Shown here in pieces: positions 44,684-55,043 of a stretch of DNA of 64,000 nucleotides (the stretch's first letter is position 1; each line of letters opens with the position of its first letter). The notes beneath the pieces were generated by a model, which worked only from the letters and a program-made list of their open reading frames with translations, was not told the DNA's origin and made no database searches. Position numbers and translations under genes: made by a program. This DNA is from Candidatus Methylopumilus universalis. Its GTDB lineage: Bacteria > Pseudomonadota > Gammaproteobacteria > Burkholderiales > Methylophilaceae. The stretch lies in contig NZ_CP040968.1 in NCBI RefSeq assembly GCF_006365315.1, positions 682,001 to 746,000 on the forward strand, in the 5' to 3' direction.

Positions 44684-47047
44684 ATGTCAGCACATGTCAT
44701 TCCATTAGAAAATCTTCGAAATACAGACGTCGGTTCTGTTGGAGGGAAGAATGCATCTCTAGGTGAAATGATTTCTCAGCTTCATGCTAAAGGTGTTCGA
44801 GTGCCTACCGGATTTGCAACAACAGCGCATGCATTTAGAGAATTCTTAGCGCATAACAAACTTGATGAAAAGATTGCTAATGAACTGAAAACATTAAATA
44901 CAGACGATACGACTGCATTAGCAATTAGCGGTAAAAAAATTAGGCAATGGATTGTTGATACGCCCTTCCCTTCTGGCCTAGAAAAGTCTATTGAAGAAAA
45001 TTACACACGACTGATTAAAAATTCTGCAGACGGTACAACATTTGCAGTTAGATCTTCTGCTACAGCAGAGGACTTGCCTGATGCTTCCTTCGCTGGCCAG
45101 CAAGAAAGTTTCTTGAATATTCATGGTGTAGAACATATTAAGCACGCCATTAAAGAAGTGTTTGCATCACTTTATAACGATCGCGCTATTTCATACCGCG
45201 TGCACAAAGGTTTTGTGCATGCTGATGTTGCAATTTCAGCAGGTGTGCAACAGATGGTAAGAAGTGATATTGGCTGCTCAGGTGTGATGTTTACGATTGA
45301 CACCGAATCTGGATTTAAAGATGTTGTATTTATAACAGCCTCTTACGGGTTAGGTGAAACAGTTGTTCAAGGCGCTGTTAATCCAGATGAGTTTTACGTT
45401 TTCAAACCTCTTCTAAAGGAAGGTAAACCAGCAATCGTAAGACGCTCTATTGGATCTAAAAAAATTAAAATGGTTTTTAGTGATGCTACGCAAGCTGGAA
45501 AAAGTACACATACAATTGACGTAGATCCTAAAGAAAGTGATTCGTTTAGCTTAAACGATCAAGATATTCTAGAACTTGCTCAATACGCCGTCACTATTGA
45601 ATCTCATTATGGATGTCCTATGGATATTGAATGGGGCAGAAATGGTTTAGATGGAAAAATTTATATCCTCCAGGCAAGACCGGAAACCGTAAAGTCTCAA
45701 TCAAAAAATGCGGTTGAAGTTTTTAAATTAAAAGGAACTGGTAAAGCGATTGTCGCTGGACGTGCGGTCACGCAAAAAATTGGTGTCGGTCCTGTTCGTA
45801 TTGTGAAAGACCCATCTGAAATGCATTCAGTGCAACCTGGTGATGTTCTCGTCGCAGATATGACTGATCCTAATTGGGAGCCTGTGATGAAAAGAGCTTC
45901 AGCACTTGTTACTAATCGAGGTGGACGCACATGTCATGCTGCGATCATTGCGCGTGAACTAGGCATCCCTGCTATTGTAGGTAGTGTTAATGCAACCGAA
46001 CTTCTTCAAGAAGGTGACATTGTCACCGTATGTTGCTCAGAAGGTGAAACTGGCTTTGTTTTTCAAGGTGCGCTTGAATATGAAGTTAATACAGAAAAAG
46101 AAACTGTCCTTTCTACCCCACCAGTGAAAATTATGATGAATGTGGGCAATCCCGATATGGCATTTACGTTTGCTCAAACACCAAATGATGGTGTGGGTTT
46201 AGCGCGCCTAGAATTTGTGATTAATAATATGATTGGCATCCACCCTAAAGCCATTTTAAATTATTCAGCTATGCCACAAGATATTCAAAAACAAATCGCG
46301 CACCGTGCACGCGGCTACGCTAATCCTAAACAATTTTATATAGATAAAGTGGCTGAAGGTGTTGCAACGATTGCTGCGGCATTTTACCCAAAACCTGTGA
46401 TTGTAAGAACATCTGATTTCAAATCAAATGAATATAAAAAATTAGTGGGGGGAGATATTTACGAGCCGGATGAAGAAAATCCAATGATTGGATTTAGAGG
46501 TGCAGCACGTTACATGTCAGAAGATTTTAAAGAGTGCTTCGTCATGGAATGCCAAGCTATGAAAAAAGTACGTGAAACATTAGGCTTAACAAACGTAGAA
46601 ATTATGATTCCTTTTGTGAGAACCCTAGAGGAAGCAAAAGAAGTTACATCAATTATGGCAGCTAACGGTCTTAAGCGAGGCGAACATGGTCTTCGTTTAA
46701 TTATGATGTGTGAAGTGCCTTCAAATGCTATCTTAGCTGAAGCATTTCTTGAATACTTCGATGGATTCTCGATTGGGTCAAATGATTTAACTCAACTTAC
46801 ATTGGGCACTGATCGTGACTCAGGAATTTTAGCGGATGGTTTTGATGAAAGAAATGATGCAGTGAAAGCACTAATTCAAATGGCGATTATAGCTGCTAAA
46901 AAAACAAAGAAATATATTGGGATTTGTGGCCAAGGTCCATCAGATCATCCTGACTTTGCTGAGTGGCTTGTTAAAGAAGGTATCTCATCGATGTCACTAA
47001 ATCCTGATACTGTGATCAGCACATGGAAACGTATTAGCCAAAAATAA
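44684..47047 (+). CDS. ppsA: Phosphoenolpyruvate synthase
   Basis: PpsA converts pyruvate and ATP to PEP, AMP and phosphate. In a RuMP methylotroph it returns pyruvate to gluconeogenesis and anaplerosis. The 787-residue protein has an ATP-grasp domain at the N terminus ('[15 protein letters not shown]', '[26 protein letters not shown]'). The swivelling phosphohistidine domain carries the catalytic His and its regulatory Thr in '[21 protein letters not shown]' near residue 420. The C-terminal PEP/pyruvate barrel has '[17 protein letters not shown]'-type sequence near 700 and the catalytic Cys in '[11 protein letters not shown]'. Its stop shares one base with the ppsR start, so the enzyme and its regulator are coupled. 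Confidence 0.97.
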   Translation: MSAHVIPLENLRNTDVGSVGGKNASLGEMISQLHAKGVRVPTGFATTAHAFREFLAHNKLDEKIANELKTLNTDDTTALAISGKKIRQWIVDTPFPSGLEKSIEENYTRLIKNSADGTTFAVRSSATAEDLPDASFAGQQESFLNIHGVEHIKHAIKEVFASLYNDRAISYRVHKGFVHADVAISAGVQQMVRSDIGCSGVMFTIDTESGFKDVVFITASYGLGETVVQGAVNPDEFYVFKPLLKEGKPAIVRRSIGSKKIKMVFSDATQAGKSTHTIDVDPKESDSFSLNDQDILELAQYAVTIESHYGCPMDIEWGRNGLDGKIYILQARPETVKSQSKNAVEVFKLKGTGKAIVAGRAVTQKIGVGPVRIVKDPSEMHSVQPGDVLVADMTDPNWEPVMKRASALVTNRGGRTCHAAIIARELGIPAIVGSVNATELLQEGDIVTVCCSEGETGFVFQGALEYEVNTEKETVLSTPPVKIMMNVGNPDMAFTFAQTPNDGVGLARLEFVINNMIGIHPKAILNYSAMPQDIQKQIAHRARGYANPKQFYIDKVAEGVATIAAAFYPKPVIVRTSDFKSNEYKKLVGGDIYEPDEENPMIGFRGAARYMSEDFKECFVMECQAMKKVRETLGLTNVEIMIPFVRTLEEAKEVTSIMAANGLKRGEHGLRLIMMCEVPSNAILAEAFLEYFDGFSIGSNDLTQLTLGTDRDSGILADGFDERNDAVKALIQMAIIAAKKTKKYIGICGQGPSDHPDFAEWLVKEGISSMSLNPDTVISTWKRISQK

Positions 47048-47862
47048 TGGCACAACAAAAAAGAACAGCGTTCTTTATCTCAGATGGAACAGGCATTACC
47101 GCTGGTGCATTAGGTCAACTTTTAGCGCACTTTCCAGAAACACAATTTACGCAAATTAGAATTCCATTTACTGATTCGGACGCTAAAGTGGATGATGCGC
47201 AAAAGCGTATCGTCAATGCAAGAATGGAAAATGGCGAAAGGCCGATCGTCATCATGTCAATTGGCAATCAAAAACTTCGTGCGGAACTTAAAGAAGTTGA
47301 TGCTTATTACATCGATCTTTTTGATGCATTTATAGATCCTTTGGGTGTTGAGTTAAAAGAAGAGCCTCTGACTCGCCCAGGCGTGGCACATAGTATTTCA
47401 GGCGCTAATTATTCAGACAGAATGGAAGCGATTAATTTCGCGTTAGGTCATGATGACGGGATGACACATAATGGTTTAAATCAAGCCAATGTCATTTTAG
47501 TGGGCGTATCAAGATCAGGCAAAACACCAACCAGCATTTATCTCGCGATGCAATTTGGTATTAAAGCTGCGAACTACCCTCTCACACCTGAAGATTTTGA
47601 AAGAAAATCGCTACCACCTATTTTAGAAGGTTATATTGATAAAATTTTTGGATTAACGATACAAGCAGATCGTTTGAGCAGTCTTCGAAGTGAAAGGCGT
47701 CCAAATAGTACATATGCTTCGCTTGATAACTGCAGAAAAGAAATTACTGATTGCGAAAATCTTATGAAGCGAGCAGGCATTCCTTGGGCAGACTCTACTA
47801 CGCGCTCAGTCGAAGAGTTATCAGCTATCATCCTACAAAAAATTCGCCAACCTAATACTTAA
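47047..47862 (+). CDS. ppsR: PEP synthase regulatory protein (bifunctional kinase/pyrophosphorylase)
   Basis: PpsR (DUF299 family) inactivates PEP synthase by ADP-dependent phosphorylation of the Thr next to the catalytic His, and reactivates it by phosphate-dependent dephosphorylation. The 271-residue protein opens with 'FFISDGTGITAGALGQLLAHFP', and has the P-loop-like 'VILVGVSRSGKTPTSIYLAMQFG' near residues 150-172. The C-terminal 'YASLDNCRKEI' and 'TTRSVEELSAIIL' are family hallmarks. It begins at the last base of ppsA and ends 6 bases from the convergent peroxidase stop. Confidence 0.95.
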   Translation: MAQQKRTAFFISDGTGITAGALGQLLAHFPETQFTQIRIPFTDSDAKVDDAQKRIVNARMENGERPIVIMSIGNQKLRAELKEVDAYYIDLFDAFIDPLGVELKEEPLTRPGVAHSISGANYSDRMEAINFALGHDDGMTHNGLNQANVILVGVSRSGKTPTSIYLAMQFGIKAANYPLTPEDFERKSLPPILEGYIDKIFGLTIQADRLSSLRSERRPNSTYASLDNCRKEITDCENLMKRAGIPWADSTTRSVEELSAIILQKIRQPNT

Positions 47863-47868
47863 AGCGTA

Positions 47869-48402
47869 TTACTTTAATTCTGCTTTAATTTTGTCCAGTA
47901 TCTCGGATGAGTCAGGCGCTACATCACTCGTAAATGCATATACCTTTTTACCTTGAGGCAATATTAAGTATTTGTGAAAATTCCATTGAGGCATTGAGCC
48001 TGAAGCCTTAATGAGCTCTTGATAAAATGGATTTGCATTCTTGCCAGTGACGTTTGATTTTGTGGTCATAGGAAATTCAACTGCATAAGTGAGCTTACAG
48101 AATTCCCTAACTTCTTTGTCAGTACTTAATTCTTGATTAAAGTCATTAGATGGAAAACCTATAACCAATAAACCTTTGCCATGATATTTCTTATAGAGCG
48201 CTTCTAAAGAATTAAATTGTGGCGTAAACCCGCACTTACTTGCAGTATTCACAACCAGTATCGGTTTTGACTGATAATCACACAAGTTAATTTTCTCACC
48301 TTGAAGTGTATTAAATTGATGGTCATATAGAGGCAGGCAGGCGGCATAGGACATAACAGGAATCATCCAAAAAAGTAATAAAGATTTTAAAAGGCTTTTC
48401 AT
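47869..48402 (-). CDS. Glutathione peroxidase family protein, periplasmic
   Basis: A 177-residue thioredoxin-fold peroxidase. The peroxidatic Cys lies in 'NTASKCGFTPQF' near residue 57, the Gln/Asn residues in 'GFPSNDFNQE', and the catalytic Trp in 'PQWNFHKYLI' near 138. It is the cysteine, not selenocysteine, form, with a further Cys in 'EFCKLT', typical of thioredoxin-dependent members. An N-terminal hydrophobic segment ending 'MSYAAC' looks like a signal peptide, so the enzyme is probably periplasmic, unlike cytosolic BtuE. It is divergent from a gene for a small secreted protein across 60 bases that contain an inverted repeat. Confidence 0.88.
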   Translation of the reverse strand: MKSLLKSLLLFWMIPVMSYAACLPLYDHQFNTLQGEKINLCDYQSKPILVVNTASKCGFTPQFNSLEALYKKYHGKGLLVIGFPSNDFNQELSTDKEVREFCKLTYAVEFPMTTKSNVTGKNANPFYQELIKASGSMPQWNFHKYLILPQGKKVYAFTSDVAPDSSEILDKIKAELK

Positions 48403-48423
48403 GAACTAATTATCCTGAATTAA

Positions 48424-48436
48424 TGTCATTATGACA
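48424..48436. promoter_or_regulatory. Inverted repeat between the peroxidase gene and a divergent gene
   Basis: TGTCAT and ATGACA, separated by one T, form a perfect 13-base inverted repeat in the 60-base gap between the divergent peroxidase gene and the gene at 48463. It could be an operator for either gene. It uses the same GTCAT half-site as the block upstream of hps. Confidence 0.38.
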
Positions 48437-48462
48437 ATTGGCATTTTAAATAATTCAACCAT

Positions 48463-48987
48463 ATGAAAAAAATTAAATTTTATATCTTTCTCATTTTCGC
48501 TTTTAATATCATTTGTGCGCATGCAAATTCTGGAAATGATTATCTTATATATGTAAGTAGCAGTTTTGATAAGCATCCTACTTATCTCAAATCGTACTCT
48601 ATAGGCTATTGGATTCCTCAGGCATCTATCCTTAAAAATTCAAGTAAGTCAGTTTTCACTTCAAGCGCTTCTTGCGAAAAAGATCATTATGGAAGGCTGA
48701 TTCTATCTCTAGAGCCACATCTTTTTTATAACCCACTGATGAAAATACTCTACGGAGGCATTTCAACAAAAGTGTATGGATATAACGGAAAAATAATTAC
48801 AACGATAAAGTCTGAAGATGAGGTGCCAGGATATCTCACCATATTGCACGAAAAATTAATTGATCAGCTTTATAAAAAAATCTTAACAAAACTTCAAAAT
48901 CAAATTAGTTCTAATGAAGCAGTTAATTTATATTTAAAGCAAAAAAATGGGCCTATTGAGGGGACTTTTTGTTTAATGCTTAACTAA
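48463..48987 (+). CDS. Hypothetical secreted protein
   Basis: I do not recognise this 174-residue protein. It has a clear signal peptide, 'KIKFYIFLIFAFNIICAHA' (residues 3-21), so it is probably periplasmic. The mature part, about 150 residues, is mixed alpha/beta with two cysteines (in 'SSASCEKDH' and 'GTFCLMLN') that could form a disulphide. The central 'GRLILSLEPHLFYNPLMKILYGGISTKVYGYNGKIITTIKS', described at residues 85-125, looks like beta strands, followed by an amphipathic helix around 130-150. No enzyme motif is seen. Divergence from the peroxidase gene might link the two, but this is weak. Its stop is 4 bases from the convergent fumarase stop. Confidence 0.75.
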   Translation: MKKIKFYIFLIFAFNIICAHANSGNDYLIYVSSSFDKHPTYLKSYSIGYWIPQASILKNSSKSVFTSSASCEKDHYGRLILSLEPHLFYNPLMKILYGGISTKVYGYNGKIITTIKSEDEVPGYLTILHEKLIDQLYKKILTKLQNQISSNEAVNLYLKQKNGPIEGTFCLMLN

Positions 48988-48991
48988 GTTT

Positions 48992-50515
48992 TTATGAGGA
49001 AGCCTTGAGAGGAATCGATTTATTTTTCCATCGAGATGGCGCCTCTGAATAAGTAGACTTGCCATGAGTGTCGATAGATACCATTACTGGCATATCTTTC
49101 ACTTCAAATTCATATATAGCTTCCATACCTAATTCAGGAAATGCAACTACCTTAGATGAAGTAATGGCTTTTGAAACCAAATAAGCCGCACCCCCTACTG
49201 CGCTTAAGTAAACGGATTGATATTTTTTGATTGTCTGCACCGCACTTTCACCGCGTTCTGCTTTTCCAATCGTGCCCATAATACCTAATTCGGCTAACAT
49301 CATTTCCATAAATTGATCCATACGTGACGCAGTTGTAGGACCTGCTGGACCTATTACCTCATTACGGACAGCATCAACAGGCCCTACATAATAAATAAAT
49401 TTATTTTTTAAGTTTACCCCATCAGGTAAAGCTTCTCCCTTCTTAAAGAGATCAGCAATTTTTTTATGTGCACCATCTCTTGCAGTGAGTAATTTTCCAG
49501 ATAATAAAAGTAAGTCGCCTTCTTTCCACTCTTCAATTGATTTTTTATCGATTGAGTCAAGATTAATTCTTTTAGCTTCTTTTTGAGCGGCCCATGTATC
49601 TTTAGGCCATAAACCTAAATCAGGTATTTTAAAATGTGCTGGGCCTGAGCCATCCAAGGTGAAGTGCGTATGTCTTGTTGCTGCACAATTGGGTATTAAT
49701 GCAACAGGCAAGGAGGAAGCGTGGCATGGGTAATCGATGATTTTAACGTCAAGCACAGTGGTTAAACCACCAAACCCTTGTGCGCCTATACCTAGCTGAT
49801 TTATTTTATTATAAAGTTCTATACGCAACTCCTCCGTCTTATTCTTTGCGCCGCGCTTAACGAGCGAGTGAATATCGATCGGCAACATCAATGACTCTTT
49901 TGCCATTAACATTGCTTTTTCAGAAGACCCGCCAATACCAATACCAATCACGCCAGGTGGACACCAGCCCGCTCCCATCTCAGGAATGACTTTTAATACC
50001 CAATCTACAATACTATCCGATGGGTTAAGTGTTATGAATTGAGCTTTATTTTCTGAGCCTCCACCTTTTGCACTGATAGAAATACTTACTTTGTTACCTT
50101 TGATTAACTTCACGTGCGTGATTGCGGGTGTATTGTCTTTTGTGTTCTGTCTCTTGCCAGCTGGATCTGACACCATAGATGGGCGAAGCGGATTGTCTTG
50201 ATTTGAATAAGCGCGTTTAACACCTTCATTCACCATATCTTCGATTGAAAGATCTGATTCCCACTCCACATTCATTCCAACTTCAACAAAGGCAATCACA
50301 ATGCCCGTGTCTTGACATATAGGTCTATGACCTAAGGCGCTCATTTTTGAGCTCGTAAGAATCTGAAGCATGGCATCTTTAGCAGGAATAGATGTTTCTT
50401 TTTCATATGCTTCACGCATAGACAGAATAAAATCTTCTGAATGATAGTAAGAAATAAATTGCAAAGCATCACTGATGCTTTCGATAAAATCTTCTTTTTT
50501 TATAGATGTCTTCAT
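48992..50515 (-). CDS. fumA: Fumarate hydratase, class I ([4Fe-4S])
   Basis: Class I fumarase interconverts fumarate and malate using an oxygen-sensitive [4Fe-4S] cluster. The 507-residue protein has an N-terminal alpha domain with the cluster cysteines in 'HRPICQDTGI', 'GWCPPGVIGIGIGG' and 'PNCAATRHTHF', and a C-terminal beta domain with 'TTASRMDQFMEMMLAELGIMGTIGKAERG'-type sequence near residue 395. It is a single fused chain like FumA/FumB, not separate subunits. It starts 3 bases after acnB ends, so the two Fe-S TCA-cycle enzymes are co-transcribed. Confidence 0.94.
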   Translation of the reverse strand: MKTSIKKEDFIESISDALQFISYYHSEDFILSMREAYEKETSIPAKDAMLQILTSSKMSALGHRPICQDTGIVIAFVEVGMNVEWESDLSIEDMVNEGVKRAYSNQDNPLRPSMVSDPAGKRQNTKDNTPAITHVKLIKGNKVSISISAKGGGSENKAQFITLNPSDSIVDWVLKVIPEMGAGWCPPGVIGIGIGGSSEKAMLMAKESLMLPIDIHSLVKRGAKNKTEELRIELYNKINQLGIGAQGFGGLTTVLDVKIIDYPCHASSLPVALIPNCAATRHTHFTLDGSGPAHFKIPDLGLWPKDTWAAQKEAKRINLDSIDKKSIEEWKEGDLLLLSGKLLTARDGAHKKIADLFKKGEALPDGVNLKNKFIYYVGPVDAVRNEVIGPAGPTTASRMDQFMEMMLAELGIMGTIGKAERGESAVQTIKKYQSVYLSAVGGAAYLVSKAITSSKVVAFPELGMEAIYEFEVKDMPVMVSIDTHGKSTYSEAPSRWKNKSIPLKASS

Positions 50516-50518
50516 GTA

Positions 50519-53083
50519 TTAAATTTCAGTAATCTCGATCACTTTTTTTGGTTTGTATTCTGGCATCTGATCAAAATTTAAATATCGATAAATTGAATCT
50601 AAGTCTTTCGAAAGTTTTTGATTGTTAATTGCAAGATATTCATCAAGCGTTGGAATTTTACCTAAAGCTGCGCAAACTGCTGAGAGTTCTGCAGATCCTA
50701 AATATACTTGTGCATCTTTTCCCATGCGATTATCAAAATTTCGTGTGCTTGTTGAAAAAACATGTGCTCCATCATCAACTCTCGCCTGATTTCCCATGCA
50801 TAGAGAACATCCAGGCACCTCTGTTCTAGCGCCTACTTTATTGAAGACTTCATATACACCCTCTTTCTTAAGCTCTGTTTCATCCATTCGAGTAGGAGGT
50901 ACGATCCATAATCGTGTTGGAATTTTATCTGTATCTTCAAGGACTCTAGCTGCTGCTCGATAATGTCCAATATTAGTCATACAACTTCCAATGAACACCT
51001 CATCAATTTTATTACCTGCAATTTCAGACAAGGGCTTAATATTATCTGGATCATTTGGACATGCAATTAAAGGCTCTTTAATTTCATCAAGATTAATTTC
51101 AATAATACTTGCGTACTCTGCATCATGATCAGCTTCTAATAATGCTGGATTTTTTAACCAATCCTCCATCGCTTTCATGCGACGCAATAATGTTCTTTTA
51201 TCTTCATAATTGTTATCAACTAAATTTTTAATAAGCGCAATATTAGATTTGATATATTCAATGATCGGTTCTTTATTAAGTTTTACCGTACATCCATTTG
51301 CAGATCTTTCAGCCGATGCATCAGCAAATTCAAATGCTTGTTCAATTTTTAGATCAGGCAACCCTTCAATTTCTAAAATACGCCCATTAAACACATTTTT
51401 TTTATTTTGTTTTGCTACCGTGAGATCACCATTTTTAATAGCAGCATAAGGTATTGCATTTACGAGGTCTCTTAATGTAATACCTGGTTGCATCTTTCCC
51501 TTGAATCTCACCAGGACGGATTCAGGCATATCAATTGGCATGGCTCCCATGGCTGCTGCAAAAGCTACAAGGCCTGAGCCTCCTGGGAATGAAATACCTA
51601 TAGGAAAGCGAGTGTGCGAATCACCTCCTGTGCCTACAGTATCTGGAAGTAAAAGGCGATTAAGCCAAGAGTGAATAATTCCATCGCCAGGTCTTAAAGT
51701 AACCCCTCCTCTACTCGACATAAACTCAGGAAGCTCGTGTTGTAATTTAAGATCTACAGGCTTCGGATAGGCTGCTGTGTGGCAAAAACTTTGCATAACT
51801 AAGTCAGCATTAAATCCGAGACAGGCTAACTCTTTTAATTCGTCTCTTGTCATTGCACCCGTTGTATCTTGCGAACCAACAGAAGTGACTTTCGGCTCAC
51901 AATATGTGCCAGGCCTAACACCGATACCTACCGGCAAGCCGCAAGCTCGACCTACCATTTTTTGTGCAAGCGTAAATCCTTTTTTAGAAGAGACTAATGG
52001 TGCTGGAGTTAAGAATAAAGTACTTGGAGATAATTTTAAAAACTCTCTTGCTTTAGATGTTAATCCTCGACCAATAATAAGAGGTATTCTGCCACCTGCG
52101 CGATATTCGTCTGCAAGCGTAAATGGTATTAAATTAAATGTAGCGATGGATTCATTTTTACTATTTAGAATTTTTCCTTCAAATGGTTGAATAGTAATTT
52201 CATCTCCTGTTTTCATCTGACTAACGTCACACCCAATAGGAAGCGCGCCTGAATCTTCTGCTGTATTAAAAAATATAGGCGCAATCTTATTACCTAAGAC
52301 AATGCCACCCGTTCTTTTGTTTGGAATAAAAGGAATATCACTTCCCATGTGCCATTGAAGAGAATTAATTGCTGATTTCCTGGATGAACCTGTTCCTACA
52401 ACATCACCCACATAAGCTATAGGTAATTGTCTTGTTTTTAAGTCCTGAATTGTTTTAATGCCGTTTGGCAATTTATTCACTAACATCGCTTTTGCATGTA
52501 ATGGGATGTCTGGTCTCGACCAAGCTTCTTGCGCTGGGGAAAGGTCATCGGTATTTGTTTCGCCATCTACTTTAAAAACAATTGCTTTTATTTCTTTGGG
52601 TAATGCGGATTTTTTTAAAAACCAATCGCCATTCGCCCATGACTCCATTAGTTTCATTGCAGCTTTATTACCTGACTTTACTTTTTCGCTTACATCATGA
52701 AATGCATCAAAAATTAAAATGATATGAGATAAAACTTTAACGGCATCATCAGCAAGATCTGAGTCTAGAAGAGAAATAAGTGATTGAACGTTATAACCAC
52801 CAACCATGGTTCCTAATAATTCAATAGCATACTTAGGTGAAATGATTTTTGATTGTTCTATACCCTTCGCAATATCTGTAAGGTAAGCAGCCTTAATATA
52901 AGCAGCTTGATCAACGCCTGATGGAACGCGATGACAAAATAATTCCATCAACGTCTGAGTATCTTTTGTATCGGGTGACTTTAATAAGGTGACGAGTTCT
53001 GCGGTTTGCTTTGCTGTCAGAGGAAGTGGCGGCAGGCCCTCATTTAAACGATTAGCGGCTTCTTTTCTGTAATCATCGATCAT
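50519..53083 (-). CDS. acnB: Aconitate hydratase B
   Basis: AcnB isomerises citrate to isocitrate with a [4Fe-4S] cluster. The 854-residue protein matches the AcnB layout: an N-terminal HEAT-like domain (1-160), then the swivel domain (about 165-370, '[20 protein letters not shown]'), then the three-cluster core. Cluster ligands lie in 'QSFCHTAAY', '[13 protein letters not shown]' and '[10 protein letters not shown]'. AcnB of E. coli also binds mRNA when it loses its cluster; that may apply here. It leads an acnB-fumA unit and lies 88 bases from tRNA-Ser. Confidence 0.97.
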   Translation of the reverse strand: MIDDYRKEAANRLNEGLPPLPLTAKQTAELVTLLKSPDTKDTQTLMELFCHRVPSGVDQAAYIKAAYLTDIAKGIEQSKIISPKYAIELLGTMVGGYNVQSLISLLDSDLADDAVKVLSHIILIFDAFHDVSEKVKSGNKAAMKLMESWANGDWFLKKSALPKEIKAIVFKVDGETNTDDLSPAQEAWSRPDIPLHAKAMLVNKLPNGIKTIQDLKTRQLPIAYVGDVVGTGSSRKSAINSLQWHMGSDIPFIPNKRTGGIVLGNKIAPIFFNTAEDSGALPIGCDVSQMKTGDEITIQPFEGKILNSKNESIATFNLIPFTLADEYRAGGRIPLIIGRGLTSKAREFLKLSPSTLFLTPAPLVSSKKGFTLAQKMVGRACGLPVGIGVRPGTYCEPKVTSVGSQDTTGAMTRDELKELACLGFNADLVMQSFCHTAAYPKPVDLKLQHELPEFMSSRGGVTLRPGDGIIHSWLNRLLLPDTVGTGGDSHTRFPIGISFPGGSGLVAFAAAMGAMPIDMPESVLVRFKGKMQPGITLRDLVNAIPYAAIKNGDLTVAKQNKKNVFNGRILEIEGLPDLKIEQAFEFADASAERSANGCTVKLNKEPIIEYIKSNIALIKNLVDNNYEDKRTLLRRMKAMEDWLKNPALLEADHDAEYASIIEINLDEIKEPLIACPNDPDNIKPLSEIAGNKIDEVFIGSCMTNIGHYRAAARVLEDTDKIPTRLWIVPPTRMDETELKKEGVYEVFNKVGARTEVPGCSLCMGNQARVDDGAHVFSTSTRNFDNRMGKDAQVYLGSAELSAVCAALGKIPTLDEYLAINNQKLSKDLDSIYRYLNFDQMPEYKPKKVIEITEI

Positions 53084-53171
53084 TGGATTTTGATGGGCTT
53101 TAAAAAGGTAATTGAATATCGATTAGTATAAAGCCAATGCATTCGTCTTTAAAAGATAAATCACTAGAATA

Positions 53172-53262
53172 TGGCGGAAGGGGCGGGATTCGAACCCGCG
53201 TTAGGTTATTCACCTAAACACGCTTTCCAGGCGTGCGACTTAAACCGCTCATCCACCCTTCC
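53172..53262 (-). tRNA. tRNA-Ser (anticodon GGA)
   Basis: A 91-nt class II tRNA beginning GGAAGGGTGG and ending in an encoded CCA. The anticodon stem CACGC...GCGTG encloses loop CTGGAAA, so the anticodon is GGA. The long variable arm TTTAGGTGAATAACCTAA and the T-arm CGGGTTCGAATCCCG fit tRNA-Ser. It lies upstream of acnB on the same strand, and no terminator is visible between them. Confidence 0.96.
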
Positions 53263-53369
53263 GAAAAGAGTCGGCATTATAACTTATGCCTCACTTCGCT
53301 TTAAGAATGATCTTTTCTCTCTTGATTAAAGTTCGCAGTCGTATTAAGGTTGACCTATTGAATTTATTT

Positions 53370-53390
53370 ACCGTACGTCTACCGCAGTAC
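53370..53390. promoter_or_regulatory. Repeated ACCG..GTAC motif upstream of aldehyde dehydrogenase
   Basis: ACCGTAC (53370-53376) and ACCGCAGTAC (53381-53390) lie 11 bases apart in an otherwise AT-rich gap, about 80-100 bases before the aldehyde dehydrogenase start. The relatively GC-rich repeated core resembles a protein-binding site. No sigma-54 or strong sigma-70 promoter could be fixed in the 205-base gap between tRNA-Ser and the gene. Confidence 0.3.
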
Positions 53391-53467
53391 ATCCGTTTTA
53401 ATAATTTCATAACTTATTGATTTATTTAGCATTTATTATTAATTAACTATTAACTTAGGGGCGATTT

Positions 53468-54988
53468 ATGGGCTTAGAAACATTAAATAATCTTGGAGTA
53501 AAACATCCATTTAAGGCCAAATATGACAATTATATTGGCGGTAAATTTGTACCTCCAGTAGACGGCAAATACTTTGAAAATATTTCACCAGTCACCGGCA
53601 AAGTTTTTTGTGAGGTTGCACGTTCAAACGAAAAAGATATTAATTTGGCGCTAGATGCAGCGCATGCAGCCAAAGATGGCTGGGCTAAGAAGAGCCCTAC
53701 TGAACGCGCAAATATCTTGATGCAAGTAGCAGACATCATGGAAAAAAATCTTTCAACGATTGCGATTGCTGAAACAATCGACAATGGCAAGCCTCTCCGT
53801 GAAACTACTTATGCTGATATTCCATTAGCGATCGATCACTTCAGATACTTTGCAAGCTGTGTAAGAGCACAAGAAGGCAGTATCGGTGAAATTGATCACG
53901 AGACAATGGCTTATCATTTTCATGAGCCTTTAGGTGTTGTCGGACAAATTATTCCATGGAACTTCCCTATTCTTATGGCAGCCTGGAAATTAGCGCCTGC
54001 GATTGCTGCAGGTAATTGTGTAGTCATTAAACCAGCAGAACAAACACCTGTATCACTTCTAGTTGTGCTTGAGTTAGTAGGTCATCTCATCCCCCCTGGC
54101 GTATTAAATATTGTGAATGGTTTCGGTTTAGAAGCTGGTAAACCACTTGCAAGCTCGCCACGTATTGCAAAAATTGCATTCACAGGCGAAACATCAACAG
54201 GTCGATTGATTATGCAATATGCATCACAAAATCTTATTCCAGTAACTTTAGAGCTTGGTGGTAAATCACCTAATATCTTCTTTGAAGATGTGATGGATAA
54301 AGATGACAACTTCTTTGATAAAGCGCTAGAAGGCTTTACATTGTTTGCACTCAATCAAGGTGAAGTATGTACATGCCCTTCACGTGCCTTAATCCAAGAA
54401 TCTATTTACGATAAATTTATGGAGCGTGCACTTAAACGTGTTGCGGCAATCAAACAAGACAATCCCCTTGATATGACAACAATGATCGGCGCTCAAGCAT
54501 CAAGTGAGCAAGTTGAAAAAATTATGTCTTATATGAAGATTGGTCAAGAAGAAGGCGCTCAAATCCTCATCGGTGGTAATCGAAAAAAATTAAGTGGTGA
54601 ACTCGCAGAAGGATATTACATTGAACCTACTGTATTCAAAGGTCATAACAAAATGCGTATTTTCCAAGAGGAAATTTTTGGACCTGTCGTTTCAGTTACA
54701 ACATTTAAAGATGAAGATGAAGCGCTTGAAATTGCAAACGATACGCTCTATGGCTTAGGCTCAGGCGTATGGTCACGTAACGGCAATCGCGCATTTAGAA
54801 TGGGCAAAGGCATTCAAGCAGGTCGTGTATGGACTAATTGCTACCATGCTTATCCTGCACATGCAGCATTTGGTGGCTATAAACAATCAGGTATCGGTCG
54901 CGAAACACACAAGATGATGCTTGATCACTACCAACAAACAAAGAATCTTCTAGTGAGCTACAGTGAAAATAAACTTGGTTTCTTTTAA
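53468..54988 (+). CDS. NAD-dependent aldehyde dehydrogenase, ExaC/AldB type
   Basis: A 506-residue cytosolic aldehyde dehydrogenase resembling the acetaldehyde dehydrogenases ExaC/AldB. NAD-binding '[34 protein letters not shown]' lies near residues 160-190. The general-base Glu is in '[11 protein letters not shown]' near 262, and the catalytic Cys is in '[11 protein letters not shown]' near 300. The neighbouring DUF779 gene is the usual companion of this enzyme class. A methylotroph may use it for acetaldehyde or other short aldehydes made by PQQ-dependent alcohol dehydrogenases; the true substrate is unknown. Frequent, uniform codons and a long upstream gap suggest high or regulated expression. 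An intrinsic terminator follows the gene. Confidence 0.93.
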   Translation: MGLETLNNLGVKHPFKAKYDNYIGGKFVPPVDGKYFENISPVTGKVFCEVARSNEKDINLALDAAHAAKDGWAKKSPTERANILMQVADIMEKNLSTIAIAETIDNGKPLRETTYADIPLAIDHFRYFASCVRAQEGSIGEIDHETMAYHFHEPLGVVGQIIPWNFPILMAAWKLAPAIAAGNCVVIKPAEQTPVSLLVVLELVGHLIPPGVLNIVNGFGLEAGKPLASSPRIAKIAFTGETSTGRLIMQYASQNLIPVTLELGGKSPNIFFEDVMDKDDNFFDKALEGFTLFALNQGEVCTCPSRALIQESIYDKFMERALKRVAAIKQDNPLDMTTMIGAQASSEQVEKIMSYMKIGQEEGAQILIGGNRKKLSGELAEGYYIEPTVFKGHNKMRIFQEEIFGPVVSVTTFKDEDEALEIANDTLYGLGSGVWSRNGNRAFRMGKGIQAGRVWTNCYHAYPAHAAFGGYKQSGIGRETHKMMLDHYQQTKNLLVSYSENKLGFF

Positions 54989-55008
54989 GATTCAATTTAA
55001 CTAAAATC

Positions 55009-55043
55009 AAAGGCAGGACTTATACGTCTTGCCTTTCTTTTTT
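55009..55043 (+). terminator. Intrinsic terminator after aldehyde dehydrogenase, touching the DUF779 start
   Basis: The stem AAAGGCA (55009-55015) pairs with TGCCTTT (55030-55036), extended by GAC/GTC inside, with a short loop. It is followed by C and six Ts (55038-55043). The T-run ends directly at the ATG of the DUF779 gene. It ends the aldehyde dehydrogenase transcript and at the same time occupies the place where the ribosome site of the next gene should be. Confidence 0.8.

Noticed and set aside
51777-52190. A 137-codon frame on the plus strand
   Set aside because: It lies wholly antisense inside acnB, whose protein is full length and well conserved; its composition looks like a shadow frame.
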